A program made the translations under genes and the position numbers. This document shows positions 46,159-54,153 of a stretch of 64,000 bases of DNA, piece by piece (positions within the stretch are counted from its first letter, which is position 1; every line of letters begins with the position of its first letter). The notes beneath the pieces are model-generated. The model saw only the letters and a list, made by a program, of their open reading frames with translations. It had not been told where the DNA came from and made no database searches. The stretch is from Cyclobacterium lianum (GTDB taxonomy: Bacteria > Bacteroidota > Bacteroidia > Cytophagales > Cyclobacteriaceae). Location: assembly GCF_900143075.1 (NCBI RefSeq), contig NZ_FRCY01000003.1, positions 186,001 to 250,000 of the forward strand, read 5' to 3'.

Positions 46159-47637
46159 ATGAAAAATAACCAAAGAAGGAGTTTTTTGAAAAAAAGCGCA
46201 CTTGTTGCCAGCAGCATATTTATTGTCCCCTCGCATGTGGTAAGTGGATTGGGCCACGTTGCTCCCAGTGATAAACTGAATATAGCTGGCATAGGTGTGG
46301 GAGGCAAGGGGCGCCCCAACCTGAATGCGATGAGGTCAGAAAATATTGTGGCACTGTGCGACGTGGACCGCGTTTATGCGCAGCCTTGTTTCAATGACTT
46401 TCCCCAGGCCAAAAAATTTGAAGACTGGCGAGAGATGTTTGACAGAATGGGTAAGGACATAGATGCCGTGATGGTAGCTACTCCGGATCATACCCACGCG
46501 ATGATTGCCGCTACAGCATTGCAGCTTGACAAACATGTTTACTGCCAAAAACCACTTACTCACTCTATTTACGAGTCCAGGTTACTGACCAGGCTTGCCG
46601 CAGAACACCAAGTAGCTACCCAGATGGGCAATCAGGGGAATTCAGGAATTGATGCCAGGGAAGTGATAGAATGGATCCAGAATGGCGAAATCGGAGAAGT
46701 AAGAGAAGTACATGCCTGGACGGACCGGCCTATCTGGCCGCAGGGCCTGGAAAGGCCCCAAACGAAAATGTCAATTCCCGAAGGCCTGAATTGGGACCTC
46801 TTCCTGGGCCCGGCCCCCTACCGCCCATTTCATGAAGTCTATACGCCCTGGAACTGGAGGGGTTGGTGGGACTTTGGTACAGGCGCATTTGGAGACATGG
46901 CCTGTCATGTGCTTGATCCGGTCTATACTGCGCTCAATCTAGGCTACCCTACCCAGATTGAAGGCAGTTCTTCTCCCATGAATATCGACAGTGCGCCTCA
47001 ATCTGAAAAAGTAAGGTTTCGCTTTCCTGCACGAAGTGCACTTGAAAAGGTGAACCTGCCGCAGGTAGACGTATATTGGTATGACGGAGGACTACTCCCC
47101 TACCGTCCGGAAGGATTACCGGCGGGAGTGGACCTGATGGCCGATGGGCTTGGAGGTTGTATTTTTGTAGGGAGCAAGGATACGCTCTACTGTGGCTCGG
47201 GTGGAGTTGGCCGAAGATTGTTGTCGGGGAGAGAACCAGCCGTCAGTCCCCGGCTAAGGCGTATTCCTGAGGCTAAAGGCTATAAGGACGGACCCCATGA
47301 GCAGGATTGGATCCGGGCCTGCAAGGAATCTCCCGAAAGCCGTACACCTTCTTCCGCCAATTTTAATTATGCCGGACCATTCAACGAAATGGTGCTATTG
47401 GGGGTACTGGCTATCAGACTGCAAAGTCTCCATAAAACCTTGCATTGGGATGGCGCCAGCATGCAGTTTACCAATATCTCTGCCTCTGATCAGATAAGGG
47501 TCAAAGTATCCGATGGCTTCACCCGTATCGATGGAAAACCTCGCTTCAACAGCCAGTTTGCCGAATTAAACGCAGCAGAAACCGTTGCGGAATATATCCG
47601 TCACTCCTACCGGGAGGGTTGGAGCCTACCGGGGTAG
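46159..47637 (+). CDS. Gfo/Idh/MocA family oxidoreductase, Tat-exported (long form)
   Basis: A 492-residue protein with a twin-arginine signal (N-Q-R-R-S-F-L-K-K, residues 4-12). The nucleotide motif is A-G-I-G-V-G-G-K-G-R (about 43-52); the active-site segment reads Y-C-Q-K-P-L-T, with Gln in place of the usual Glu of E-K-P, a variation common in this exported subgroup. The C-terminal domain carries W-R-G-W-W-D-F-G-T-G-A-F-G-D-M-A-C-H, with the conserved Asp-Met-x-x-His of the subgroup. It is longer than cytosolic members owing to insertions in the C-terminal domain. It is separated from the preceding flavoenzyme gene by 199 bases with two small hairpins and ends 45 bases before the convergent SMP-30 gene. 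Predicted to act on a sugar or glycoside in the periplasm. Confidence 0.88.
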   Translation: MKNNQRRSFLKKSALVASSIFIVPSHVVSGLGHVAPSDKLNIAGIGVGGKGRPNLNAMRSENIVALCDVDRVYAQPCFNDFPQAKKFEDWREMFDRMGKDIDAVMVATPDHTHAMIAATALQLDKHVYCQKPLTHSIYESRLLTRLAAEHQVATQMGNQGNSGIDAREVIEWIQNGEIGEVREVHAWTDRPIWPQGLERPQTKMSIPEGLNWDLFLGPAPYRPFHEVYTPWNWRGWWDFGTGAFGDMACHVLDPVYTALNLGYPTQIEGSSSPMNIDSAPQSEKVRFRFPARSALEKVNLPQVDVYWYDGGLLPYRPEGLPAGVDLMADGLGGCIFVGSKDTLYCGSGGVGRRLLSGREPAVSPRLRRIPEAKGYKDGPHEQDWIRACKESPESRTPSSANFNYAGPFNEMVLLGVLAIRLQSLHKTLHWDGASMQFTNISASDQIRVKVSDGFTRIDGKPRFNSQFAELNAAETVAEYIRHSYREGWSLPG

Positions 47638-47682
47638 ATACAGATCCTCTGGATCAGAGACGCATCAGGAAGTGAAGTAGTC

Positions 47683-48555
47683 TTAAAAACGCGCACTATA
47701 GACTTCGGCACCTTTTACCGGCATTCTGCATAGAAAAACACCGCCGCTTTGAGGGTATTTTTCAATCATATCTTCCGTCATGTTTTCTCTTGCCGTTGTG
47801 ATAAGCAGTGCATCTTTATTTTCTCCGACAAAAGCACAGGAAGTAACATTCGGAGCCGGAATATCTATCTTGTCCAATTGGAGGCCTGTTTCGGGATCCC
47901 ACTGGTAAACGCCAAACCCGCCATAATGAGCCACCCATAACCTGCCGTTTTGGTCCATACACATGCCGTCGGGAGTGCCGATTTCCTCCGGAATGGTCAC
48001 TACTACTTTCCGGTAGCTGATAAAGCCGGTTTCTGCGTCGAAGTCATAGGCCTGTATTTTTCGTGTCGGGCTATCAATATAGTACATGGTCCTCTGATCC
48101 AGCGACCAGCATATTCCATTTGAAATGCTCACCAAATCTATCTTTTTTCTGATCTGCAGATCCAGGTCTACACAATAAAGTGCTCCGGAGTTTTTGGTAA
48201 ATCTGGTACTCATGGTACCAATCCACAAGCGGCCTTTTGCATCACAGGATCCGTCGTTGAAGCGGATTTCTTCCTTGCCGGATTCAACCTCGCCGAGCCA
48301 TGTGAGCTCATCGGCCTCCGGAACAAATCTGGCCAGTTTCGCATCCAGGGCGAGCAGATAATTCTCATTCAAATCAGGCATCACCAGGGATAGCCGGTGC
48401 GGAAAACTCCATTTTTTAATGGTTTTCGTATTGGGTTCACACCGGAATAGCTGGCCTTTTTCAATGTCCACCCACATAAAACATTTCTCTTTTGGGTGCC
48501 AGGTAGGACTTTCGGCCAGTATACATTGGCTATCGACTAGCAATTCTGCTTCCAT
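47683..48555 (-). CDS. SMP-30/gluconolactonase/LRE family protein (cytosolic)
   Basis: A 290-residue six-bladed propeller hydrolase. Family metal ligands are visible: Glu near residue 15 in A-E-S-P-T-W, Asn in R-F-N-D-G, Asn in S-I-S-N-G-I-C-W and Asp in G-T-P-D-G-M. It has no signal peptide, so it acts in the cytosol, hydrolysing a sugar lactone (gluconolactone-like) to the acid using one divalent metal. It is the last gene of the five-gene minus-strand operon starting at 52150, after a 156-base gap that is larger than the others, so it may also have its own promoter. It is not closely similar by eye to the lipoprotein SMP-30 at 54154. Confidence 0.86.
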   Translation of the reverse strand: MEAELLVDSQCILAESPTWHPKEKCFMWVDIEKGQLFRCEPNTKTIKKWSFPHRLSLVMPDLNENYLLALDAKLARFVPEADELTWLGEVESGKEEIRFNDGSCDAKGRLWIGTMSTRFTKNSGALYCVDLDLQIRKKIDLVSISNGICWSLDQRTMYYIDSPTRKIQAYDFDAETGFISYRKVVVTIPEEIGTPDGMCMDQNGRLWVAHYGGFGVYQWDPETGLQLDKIDIPAPNVTSCAFVGENKDALLITTARENMTEDMIEKYPQSGGVFLCRMPVKGAEVYSARF

Positions 48556-48711
48556 AATGATATTTTTTTACTATTTATAAAAACCGATGGTTACTTTCTT
48601 ATTCGGCGAAACCACCCAGAATGGGGATTTTACATCAGACATGCACCGTCAGCACCATTCAGCGAATTGGTTCATTTTTAAAAAGAAACAAGGATCACCG
48701 AATCAGGAGAT

Positions 48712-49596
48712 TCAAGGCCAGTAAACAGCTATTTTCTTTTTTAAAAACGAAACGCTCCTTTCCAACTGGTCCATTCCATCTACCCCATCCTCTATGCTGA
48801 TCCATCCGTCAAAGCCCACACGCTTCAATTCGGTAAAGATGGCATCGTAATCATTCAGCCCCTTTCCAATTTCTCCATGGCTCAACCTTTTGGCATAGCC
48901 GACGGCACCACCTTCTTCCTTCTGCAGGTCTTCGATGGTGCCGTACTTGAGGTAGCGGTCGCTGGCATGCATCGTCACTACCCGGTTAGAAACCCTTCTC
49001 AAGAGTTCAAGTGGGTCTTCTCCAGCCAGAAAGGTATTGCTTGGATCGTAGTTTACTCCAAAATTGGGATGTTGAATACTGTCAACTAGCTGGGAGAAAA
49101 CGTCCATTTTCTGTGCAAATTCAGGATATTCCCAGAAGTCATCTTTATAGTGATTTTCCAGAATCAGCGTGATGCCACGCTCCCGGGCATAAGGGATGCA
49201 GGCCATGATGGAATCAGAAGCAAGCTTCACCCCTTCTGTAATGCTCAATTCGGGTCTTTTTTGTCCTGATAGTACCCGGCAATACTTTCCTCCCAGGGCA
49301 TGGGTCATCTCGATCCAGTGCTGCTGCTTTTTAATTTCGTTTTCGCGAAATTTTTTGTCCGGATGTGTAAAATCCGGTGAACAGCACATCATGGGAATCT
49401 CTTTTCCCACATCTTCTACCATTTTTCGGAATTTCGGCCAATTGGATGCATCTTCCATTTCCAGAAACCCTGCATACCACTCCAGTCCATCTATATCCAG
49501 ACGGGAAGCGAGGCGGATCCACTCTTCCACTTTCATGGTTCCATCCTTACAAAGGGCCTGCATGTAGGCCTTGGGAAATGCTGCAATTTTCGGCAT
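48712..49596 (-). CDS. Sugar phosphate isomerase/epimerase family protein (xylose-isomerase-like TIM barrel)
   Basis: A 294-residue AP-endonuclease-2 type TIM barrel (PF01261). The usual acidic/His metal ligands are visible in I-L-E-N-H-Y near residue 151, G-V-N-Y-D-P-S-N near 190, V-T-M-H-A-S-D near 220 and W-I-S-I-E-D-G near 271. No signal peptide. Family members isomerise or epimerise keto sugars, with or without phosphate; the exact reaction cannot be read from sequence. It sits 11 bases after the SDR gene, in the middle of an operon for a sugar-acid or keto-sugar route. The ATG is at 49594-49596. Confidence 0.85.
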   Translation of the reverse strand: MPKIAAFPKAYMQALCKDGTMKVEEWIRLASRLDIDGLEWYAGFLEMEDASNWPKFRKMVEDVGKEIPMMCCSPDFTHPDKKFRENEIKKQQHWIEMTHALGGKYCRVLSGQKRPELSITEGVKLASDSIMACIPYARERGITLILENHYKDDFWEYPEFAQKMDVFSQLVDSIQHPNFGVNYDPSNTFLAGEDPLELLRRVSNRVVTMHASDRYLKYGTIEDLQKEEGGAVGYAKRLSHGEIGKGLNDYDAIFTELKRVGFDGWISIEDGVDGMDQLERSVSFLKKKIAVYWP

Positions 49597-49607
49597 ATTT
49601 TGTTTTT

Positions 49608-50399
49608 TTATTTAATTGTACTGGTATCTTTTGGTGCATTTCTACCGATAAGTGGATATTGCTCCAGCTCCATCACCTGCCCACTTACAGGGCCGCATTC
49701 ATCGGAGAGCCAGAAAACTGCACCGGCAGCGATTTCCTCCGGAGCGATGATTCTACCTGCCGGTGCATACATATCGGGTAGGCTCTCGTACCAATTGTCT
49801 GAAAGCCCATGACCTTTCTTCCTTTCTTTCTCAGTCTCAGTCAGGACCCAGCCCGGGTTTATCTGGTTTACCCTGACCCCATAATCCCTGAAAAGGCTAT
49901 CGCCGAGGTTTCGGGTCATGGTCATCAATGCCCCCTTGGACATGCTGTAAGCCAAAAGATTGGGCTCTCCGCTCCAGGCGTTGACAGATCCAATATTGAG
50001 TACATTTCCTTTATTGGCCTCCAGATCCGGCAAAGCGGCTTTGATCAGCAAAAATGGGGCAATGGAGTTGATTGTAAGAACCTTTTGAAGAAAAGATTTG
50101 TCCACAGACTGAAAATCTGATGAGACCACCCAGGCTGCGTTATTTACCACGGCATCCAGTCTTCCAAACGTTTTTTTGGCCAGGTCTACCAACCTTTCTG
50201 CACAGCCCTCCTGTTGAAGATCCTCAACGTGCAATACCGCTGCCTCCCTGCCAATGCTATTGACCACACTTTGGCCCCAATCATCTTCGAGTCCGTGCAC
50301 CACTATTCTGGCCCCTTCCCTGGCACAGCGCAAGGCGATGGCTTTACCTATACCGGTAGTACTTCCTGTAACGATGATAACTTTATCTTGTAACCTCAT
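49608..50399 (-). CDS. SDR family oxidoreductase
   Basis: A 263-residue short-chain dehydrogenase. I take the ATG at 50397-50399 (MRLQDKVIIVTG) because the Rossmann strand starts there; this leaves a single base between the stop of the dehydrogenase gene and this start. The cofactor motif is T-G-S-T-T-G-I-G (11-18), N-N-A-A follows near residue 89, and the catalytic Ser-Tyr-Lys set is in N-I-G-S-V and Y-S-M-S-K. Classical SDRs of this length oxidise or reduce a secondary alcohol of sugars or sugar acids with NAD(P). Tight spacing to neighbours on both sides indicates one transcript with likely translational coupling. A W-V-L-T-E-T segment after P-G is normal for the family. Confidence 0.9.
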   Translation of the reverse strand: MRLQDKVIIVTGSTTGIGKAIALRCAREGARIVVHGLEDDWGQSVVNSIGREAAVLHVEDLQQEGCAERLVDLAKKTFGRLDAVVNNAAWVVSSDFQSVDKSFLQKVLTINSIAPFLLIKAALPDLEANKGNVLNIGSVNAWSGEPNLLAYSMSKGALMTMTRNLGDSLFRDYGVRVNQINPGWVLTETEKERKKGHGLSDNWYESLPDMYAPAGRIIAPEEIAAGAVFWLSDECGPVSGQVMELEQYPLIGRNAPKDTSTIK

Positions 50400-50400
50400 G

Positions 50401-51426
50401 CTATACCGGTTTGAGTACACTTTTGACCACTTCTCCATGATGCATTTTCTCAAATGCTTCCAGCCATGAGGTAACGGGCCATATACCTCCGATAATTGGC
50501 TTAACGTCCAGCATACCCGAGCCCATCATGCCAATTACTTTTTCCCAGATGGGCCAGTTGTGACTAAAGCTACCCTGTAGCCGGACATTTTTCTGGACGA
50601 TAGGATCTAAAGAAAAATTGCATGGTTGAGGGCCCCAACCCACCTTGGTAATCTGTCCATTAGGGCGTACCAGATTCATGGCTATCTTGAGGGTAGCACT
50701 CGCGCCTGCAGCATCTACCACAAGGTCTGCACCCAGGCCATCCCGGGATTTTGCCCATTCGGTAGCGTCTCCAATGATTCCTTCACATCCATACCCCTCT
50801 GCGATTTTCAATCTGCCGCTGTCTGCTTCCAGGCCCAGCACTGCTACTTCCGCCCCATTGAGCCTGGCCATCACAGCACAAAGCATGCCTATGGTACCGG
50901 GCCCGATTACAACCACCCTATCGCCCGGTTTCACAGCCGAATTTATGACCACGGCGTTATAGGCCACGCAGCAGGGCTCTGTCAGACAGGCTTCTTCAAA
51001 GGGTACCTGCTCAGGAACATGGTGCAGGCAACGGGCCGGAACCTTTACAAAACGGGTCATGGCTCCATTAACGCCATATCCAAAACCCTTTCGTGTGGGA
51101 TCTAAATTGTACAAACCTACCCTACTCATGGGGTTCATGGGGTCAATTACCGCGGCGGTCTCACTCACAACCCTGTCACCGGATTTCCAACCTTCGACTC
51201 CCGGGCCAACTTCAAGTATTTTGCCACCAAACTCATGTCCCAGGACCACGGGATAGTTGACGGGCCAACTGTGATCTGCAGTCCATTGGTGCAAATCACT
51301 GCCACAAACCCCTACATTTGCGACTTCCAGCAAAACTTCTCCATACCCTATTTCAGGTTGTTCGATTTCTCTGATTTCGACGGAACCTTTGCTCTCCGCA
51401 TAGTTTACTACTGCTGCTGCTTTCAT
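50401..51426 (-). CDS. Zinc-type alcohol/sugar dehydrogenase (MDR superfamily) lacking structural zinc cysteines
   Basis: A 341-residue medium-chain dehydrogenase. Catalytic zinc ligands are present: Cys41 in V-C-G-S-D-L-H, His64-Glu65 in L-G-H-E-F and Glu150 in L-T-E-P. The NAD motif is V-I-G-P-G-T-I-G (173-180). The loop that normally carries four structural-zinc cysteines (here about 92-112, M-S-R-V-G-L-Y-N-L-D-P-T-R-K-G-F) has none; in related enzymes this loop has C-x(6)-C around G-x-Y-N-L-C. So the protein probably binds one zinc per subunit, as sorbitol dehydrogenase does. It lies 10 bases after the HUMPS-type decarboxylase gene. Likely role: NAD-dependent oxidation of a polyol or aldonate in the cytosol. 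Substrate unknown. Confidence 0.88.
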   Translation of the reverse strand: MKAAAVVNYAESKGSVEIREIEQPEIGYGEVLLEVANVGVCGSDLHQWTADHSWPVNYPVVLGHEFGGKILEVGPGVEGWKSGDRVVSETAAVIDPMNPMSRVGLYNLDPTRKGFGYGVNGAMTRFVKVPARCLHHVPEQVPFEEACLTEPCCVAYNAVVINSAVKPGDRVVVIGPGTIGMLCAVMARLNGAEVAVLGLEADSGRLKIAEGYGCEGIIGDATEWAKSRDGLGADLVVDAAGASATLKIAMNLVRPNGQITKVGWGPQPCNFSLDPIVQKNVRLQGSFSHNWPIWEKVIGMMGSGMLDVKPIIGGIWPVTSWLEAFEKMHHGEVVKSVLKPV

Positions 51427-51436
51427 TGAACTAAGT

Positions 51437-52150
51437 TTACTTGTTGGATTTATTCAGGGCTACATCACCGTGTGCGTGTACTGCTTCACATATTTTTCTC
51501 AAGGAAGCTTCCAGATCTCCATCGGCCGTTTTAAATGCATCTGCATCAATGGTCAGTGGTGCGCCAAGTACCACCAGGGGAGCACCATATGTTGGTGTAG
51601 AGATGGCTTGTTCAAGGCTCAGGCCACCCACAGCTTGCACCGGGATACTTACCGCATCCACGATCTCCTTCAATTGATCCAATGGGCTGGGCATGCGCTT
51701 CCCCTGAGCCGCAATCCCTCTCCTTTCGTCATAACCGATGTGGTGAACGATAAAATCACAGCCCAGGTCTTCCAGAAATTTCGCACCCTGAACCATGTCC
51801 GGACAGCCCAGATTGTCGCCCATTACCTTTACACCGTGATCCTTACCGGCTTGTACTACACATTTTATCGTCTCTTCGTGGGCCCTGGCCATCACCACCA
51901 CATGTGTGGCCCCGGCCCTGGCCATCATTTCTGCTTCCAGATAGCCCCCATCCATGGTCTTGAGATCGGCCACTATAGGTGTATCCGGAAATGCTTCCCG
52001 TAATTTCCGTACCCCATGCAATCCTTCGGCTAGTATCAGTGGTGTGCCGGCCTCCAGCCAATCCACACCTGCCCGCATGGCCAGGGCGGCGGTTTCCAGG
52101 GCCTCGTCAATATTCGTTAAATCCAGACTGATTTGAACAATTGGTTTCAT
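51437..52150 (-). CDS. OMP decarboxylase/HUMPS family protein (3-keto-gulonate-6-phosphate decarboxylase / hexulose-phosphate synthase-like)
   Basis: A 237-residue TIM barrel of the OMPDC suprafamily. The metal-binding D-x-K-x-x-D is D-L-K-T-M-D (Asp62, Lys64, Asp67), with Glu33 in W-L-E-A-G-T-P and the phosphate-loop-like A-V-G-G-L-S near residue 178. HUMPS enzymes either decarboxylate 3-keto-L-gulonate-6-phosphate or join formaldehyde to ribulose-5-phosphate. The usual partner of hexulose-phosphate synthase, a SIS-domain isomerase, is absent here, and a sugar kinase is also absent. Redox and isomerase genes follow in the same operon, so decarboxylation (or aldol cleavage) of a keto sugar acid is more likely. 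It is the first gene of the operon. Confidence 0.84.
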   Translation of the reverse strand: MKPIVQISLDLTNIDEALETAALAMRAGVDWLEAGTPLILAEGLHGVRKLREAFPDTPIVADLKTMDGGYLEAEMMARAGATHVVVMARAHEETIKCVVQAGKDHGVKVMGDNLGCPDMVQGAKFLEDLGCDFIVHHIGYDERRGIAAQGKRMPSPLDQLKEIVDAVSIPVQAVGGLSLEQAISTPTYGAPLVVLGAPLTIDADAFKTADGDLEASLRKICEAVHAHGDVALNKSNK

Positions 52151-52617
52151 TCTTTTTGGTGTTATTTAAAAGGTTATTGATTTTTAATGTATCGCAATCG
52201 TTAGCGGGAATTGAGATCGCTACATCCCTGTTTCGCCTGCTGCTTTTTTAAAAATACAAATTTTGCTCCGACAGGCAAACCGCAACAGGTACCCCCGAAA
52301 ATATGAAGCATTTTGGAGCATCAGTGAGGTTACCCTGATATTTGCTTTTATGAGGAATCTATTATTCCGAAAGTAATCCAAAATACCATTCATACATACA
52401 GGTAAAAAAAAATCTTGTTGATTTTGGGTTTGCATAAAATTTCGTCTTTTTGCTTTTACAGGCAATGATGAGTAAAGAAGTCAATTTAATTAATTATTTT
52501 TAAACCACCTTAACTTTCATCAATGAGTACATGATTGCATCCTAAAAGGACTATCGTCTCTCCATCGAATCAGCAGAACGAGGGATCATTGGAAAAAACA
52601 CATAAATACGATCAGAC
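52151..52617. other. 467-base intergenic region between divergent units; no gene seen
   Basis: AT-rich, with several stop codons in all frames except an 81-codon minus-strand frame that has no protein-like features. It must hold the promoter of the five-gene minus-strand operon and that of the plus-strand pair starting at 52618. No box matches TAnnTTTG well on either strand and no regulator-type palindrome stands out. Confidence 0.4.
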
Positions 52618-52974
52618 ATGCAGGAAAAATGGATTTTACGTTGTAAAGAAACCCTACATAAGCGAAAGCTGCATGAGGAAATACCTCTTATCATTGAGGA
52701 AAACAAGAAAGAACTGGCCATCTTTTTAAGCCTGTATACCAAAAGTGAGGGTGCCATCGCCGAAAATGTAAAGGTACTTGATTGGAAAAAATCAAGCTCA
52801 ATTTTAAATGGTTCTTTGCGGCTGGGTTTTGACAAGGTTTTCTACAACGCCTGCATCAATATACATGAAACAGAACAGGAGCAGATGGATGTCAATTACG
52901 TTGCGAACGCTCCGACTACCGAGATCATCCTGACCGGGCCATATATTCCGGAAAGGGATCCTGATGAAATTTAA
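52618..52974 (+). CDS. Small conserved-looking protein of unknown function (118 residues)
   Basis: I do not recognise this protein. It starts at ATG 52618, is soluble (no signal peptide or membrane segment), Lys- and Glu-rich in the first half (W-I-L-R-C-K-E-T-L-H-K-R-K-L) and ends with an acidic tail (P-Y-I-P-E-R-D-P-D-E-I). One central segment (L-G-F-D-K-V-F-Y-N-A-C-I-N-I) looks like a beta-hairpin core. The next gene, a geranylgeranyl-reductase-type flavoprotein, starts nine bases after its stop, so the two are very likely co-transcribed. That tight spacing and the good codon pattern are the main evidence that it is real. Confidence 0.65.
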   Translation: MQEKWILRCKETLHKRKLHEEIPLIIEENKKELAIFLSLYTKSEGAIAENVKVLDWKKSSSILNGSLRLGFDKVFYNACINIHETEQEQMDVNYVANAPTTEIILTGPYIPERDPDEI

Positions 52975-52983
52975 TTCCGACAG

Positions 52984-54126
52984 ATGAACGCTTTCGATAT
53001 GGTAGTCACGGGATCCGGTCCGGCCGGAGCGATGGCAGCGTACACCGCAGCCTCCCGGCAAATGAAGGTATTGATTCTGGAAAAAGAAACGCTGCCCAGA
53101 TACAAAACCTGCGGGGGTGGACTTGTCTATCGTGCCAGAACCCGCCTGCCTTTTGACATTTCACCGGCAGTCCAGCGGGAATTTTTTGAACTGGAAGTTT
53201 TCTTTGAGCATGCAAGCCATTATTTTTCAGCGAAAAGGACTGATCCCATTATCAGCATGGTAATGAGAGACGAATTTGATGCACTGTTGGTAAAAAAGGC
53301 AAGGGAAAAAGGGGCTCAGGTCATGGAAAATACCCGGCTGGAGCAATTAAAAACAACAAAGAGTGAAGTATTACTGCAAACTTCAGTAGGCGAAATAAAA
53401 ACCCGCTACCTGATCGCTGCTGACGGAATATTGAGTCCCGCAGCAAAAATGGCCGGCTGGACAGAAAGCAGAAAACTTATTCCCGCACTGGAATACGAGG
53501 TGAGCGTTGGTGAGGAAGATTTCGAACGTTTATCCAGGAAAGTACGCTTTGACGTGGATGCTGTCCCGTATGGCTATGCCTGGTGTTTTCCTAAAAAAAA
53601 TCATTTGTCTCTTGGTGTCGCCTGTCTGAAAAAACAGAAAATTAATTTGAAAGCGCTTTACGAGGCCTACCTGAAAAAACTTCAAATTGGCGAAATTCTC
53701 AGTTCCACGGCACATGGATTTCAGATACCTATAGGCCACCGGGTAACTAATTTTTCAAACGGCCCTGTTTTTCTCGTTGGAGATGCCGCCGGATTTGCCG
53801 ACCCACTAACTGCTGAAGGAATATCAAATGCGCTGCTTTCAGGAGAATTGGCGGCCAGCGCCATCTGCGATAATTTCGACCAAACTACCCATGCAAACCT
53901 CGCCTACAAGAAAAAACTACAAGAAAAACTACTCCCGGAACTGAAAACATCGGCACTCATGGCCCGGATCTTTTATGCCCAACCTTCCATAAGAAACCTG
54001 CTGATCCAAAAGTACGGCCAAAGAGGATGCGAGATGCTGACCGATATTTTTATGGGCAAAACTGCTTTTCCGACCGACATCAAGAAGCGCCTGAGAGAAA
54101 AGATACCATTGCTTAAATTCCGTTGA
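52984..54126 (+). CDS. Geranylgeranyl reductase family FAD-dependent oxidoreductase
   Basis: A 380-residue flavoprotein of the PHBH-fold geranylgeranyl reductase family. The FAD dinucleotide motif is V-V-T-G-S-G-P-A-G (about 7-15), the family-specific P-R-Y-K-T-C-G-G-G is at about 38-46, and the second FAD motif G-D-A-A-G-F-A-D-P-L-T-A-E-G-I lies near residue 265. Members reduce isoprenoid double bonds in chlorophyll or archaeal lipids, but in non-phototrophic Bacteroidota their substrate is usually unknown and may be quinone or lipid related. Three central Cys are not conserved in an obvious pattern. It is cytosolic or peripheral to the membrane. It follows the small unknown gene by nine bases and is convergent with the SMP-30 lipoprotein gene. 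Confidence 0.88.
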   Translation: MNAFDMVVTGSGPAGAMAAYTAASRQMKVLILEKETLPRYKTCGGGLVYRARTRLPFDISPAVQREFFELEVFFEHASHYFSAKRTDPIISMVMRDEFDALLVKKAREKGAQVMENTRLEQLKTTKSEVLLQTSVGEIKTRYLIAADGILSPAAKMAGWTESRKLIPALEYEVSVGEEDFERLSRKVRFDVDAVPYGYAWCFPKKNHLSLGVACLKKQKINLKALYEAYLKKLQIGEILSSTAHGFQIPIGHRVTNFSNGPVFLVGDAAGFADPLTAEGISNALLSGELAASAICDNFDQTTHANLAYKKKLQEKLLPELKTSALMARIFYAQPSIRNLLIQKYGQRGCEMLTDIFMGKTAFPTDIKKRLREKIPLLKFR

Positions 54127-54153
54127 ATACGGCTTCTGGTGTGGGTATGAAGC

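Noticed and set aside
52220-52465. An 81-codon minus-strand frame in the region upstream of the decarboxylase operon
   Set aside because: It lies in AT-rich intergenic sequence without protein-like features.
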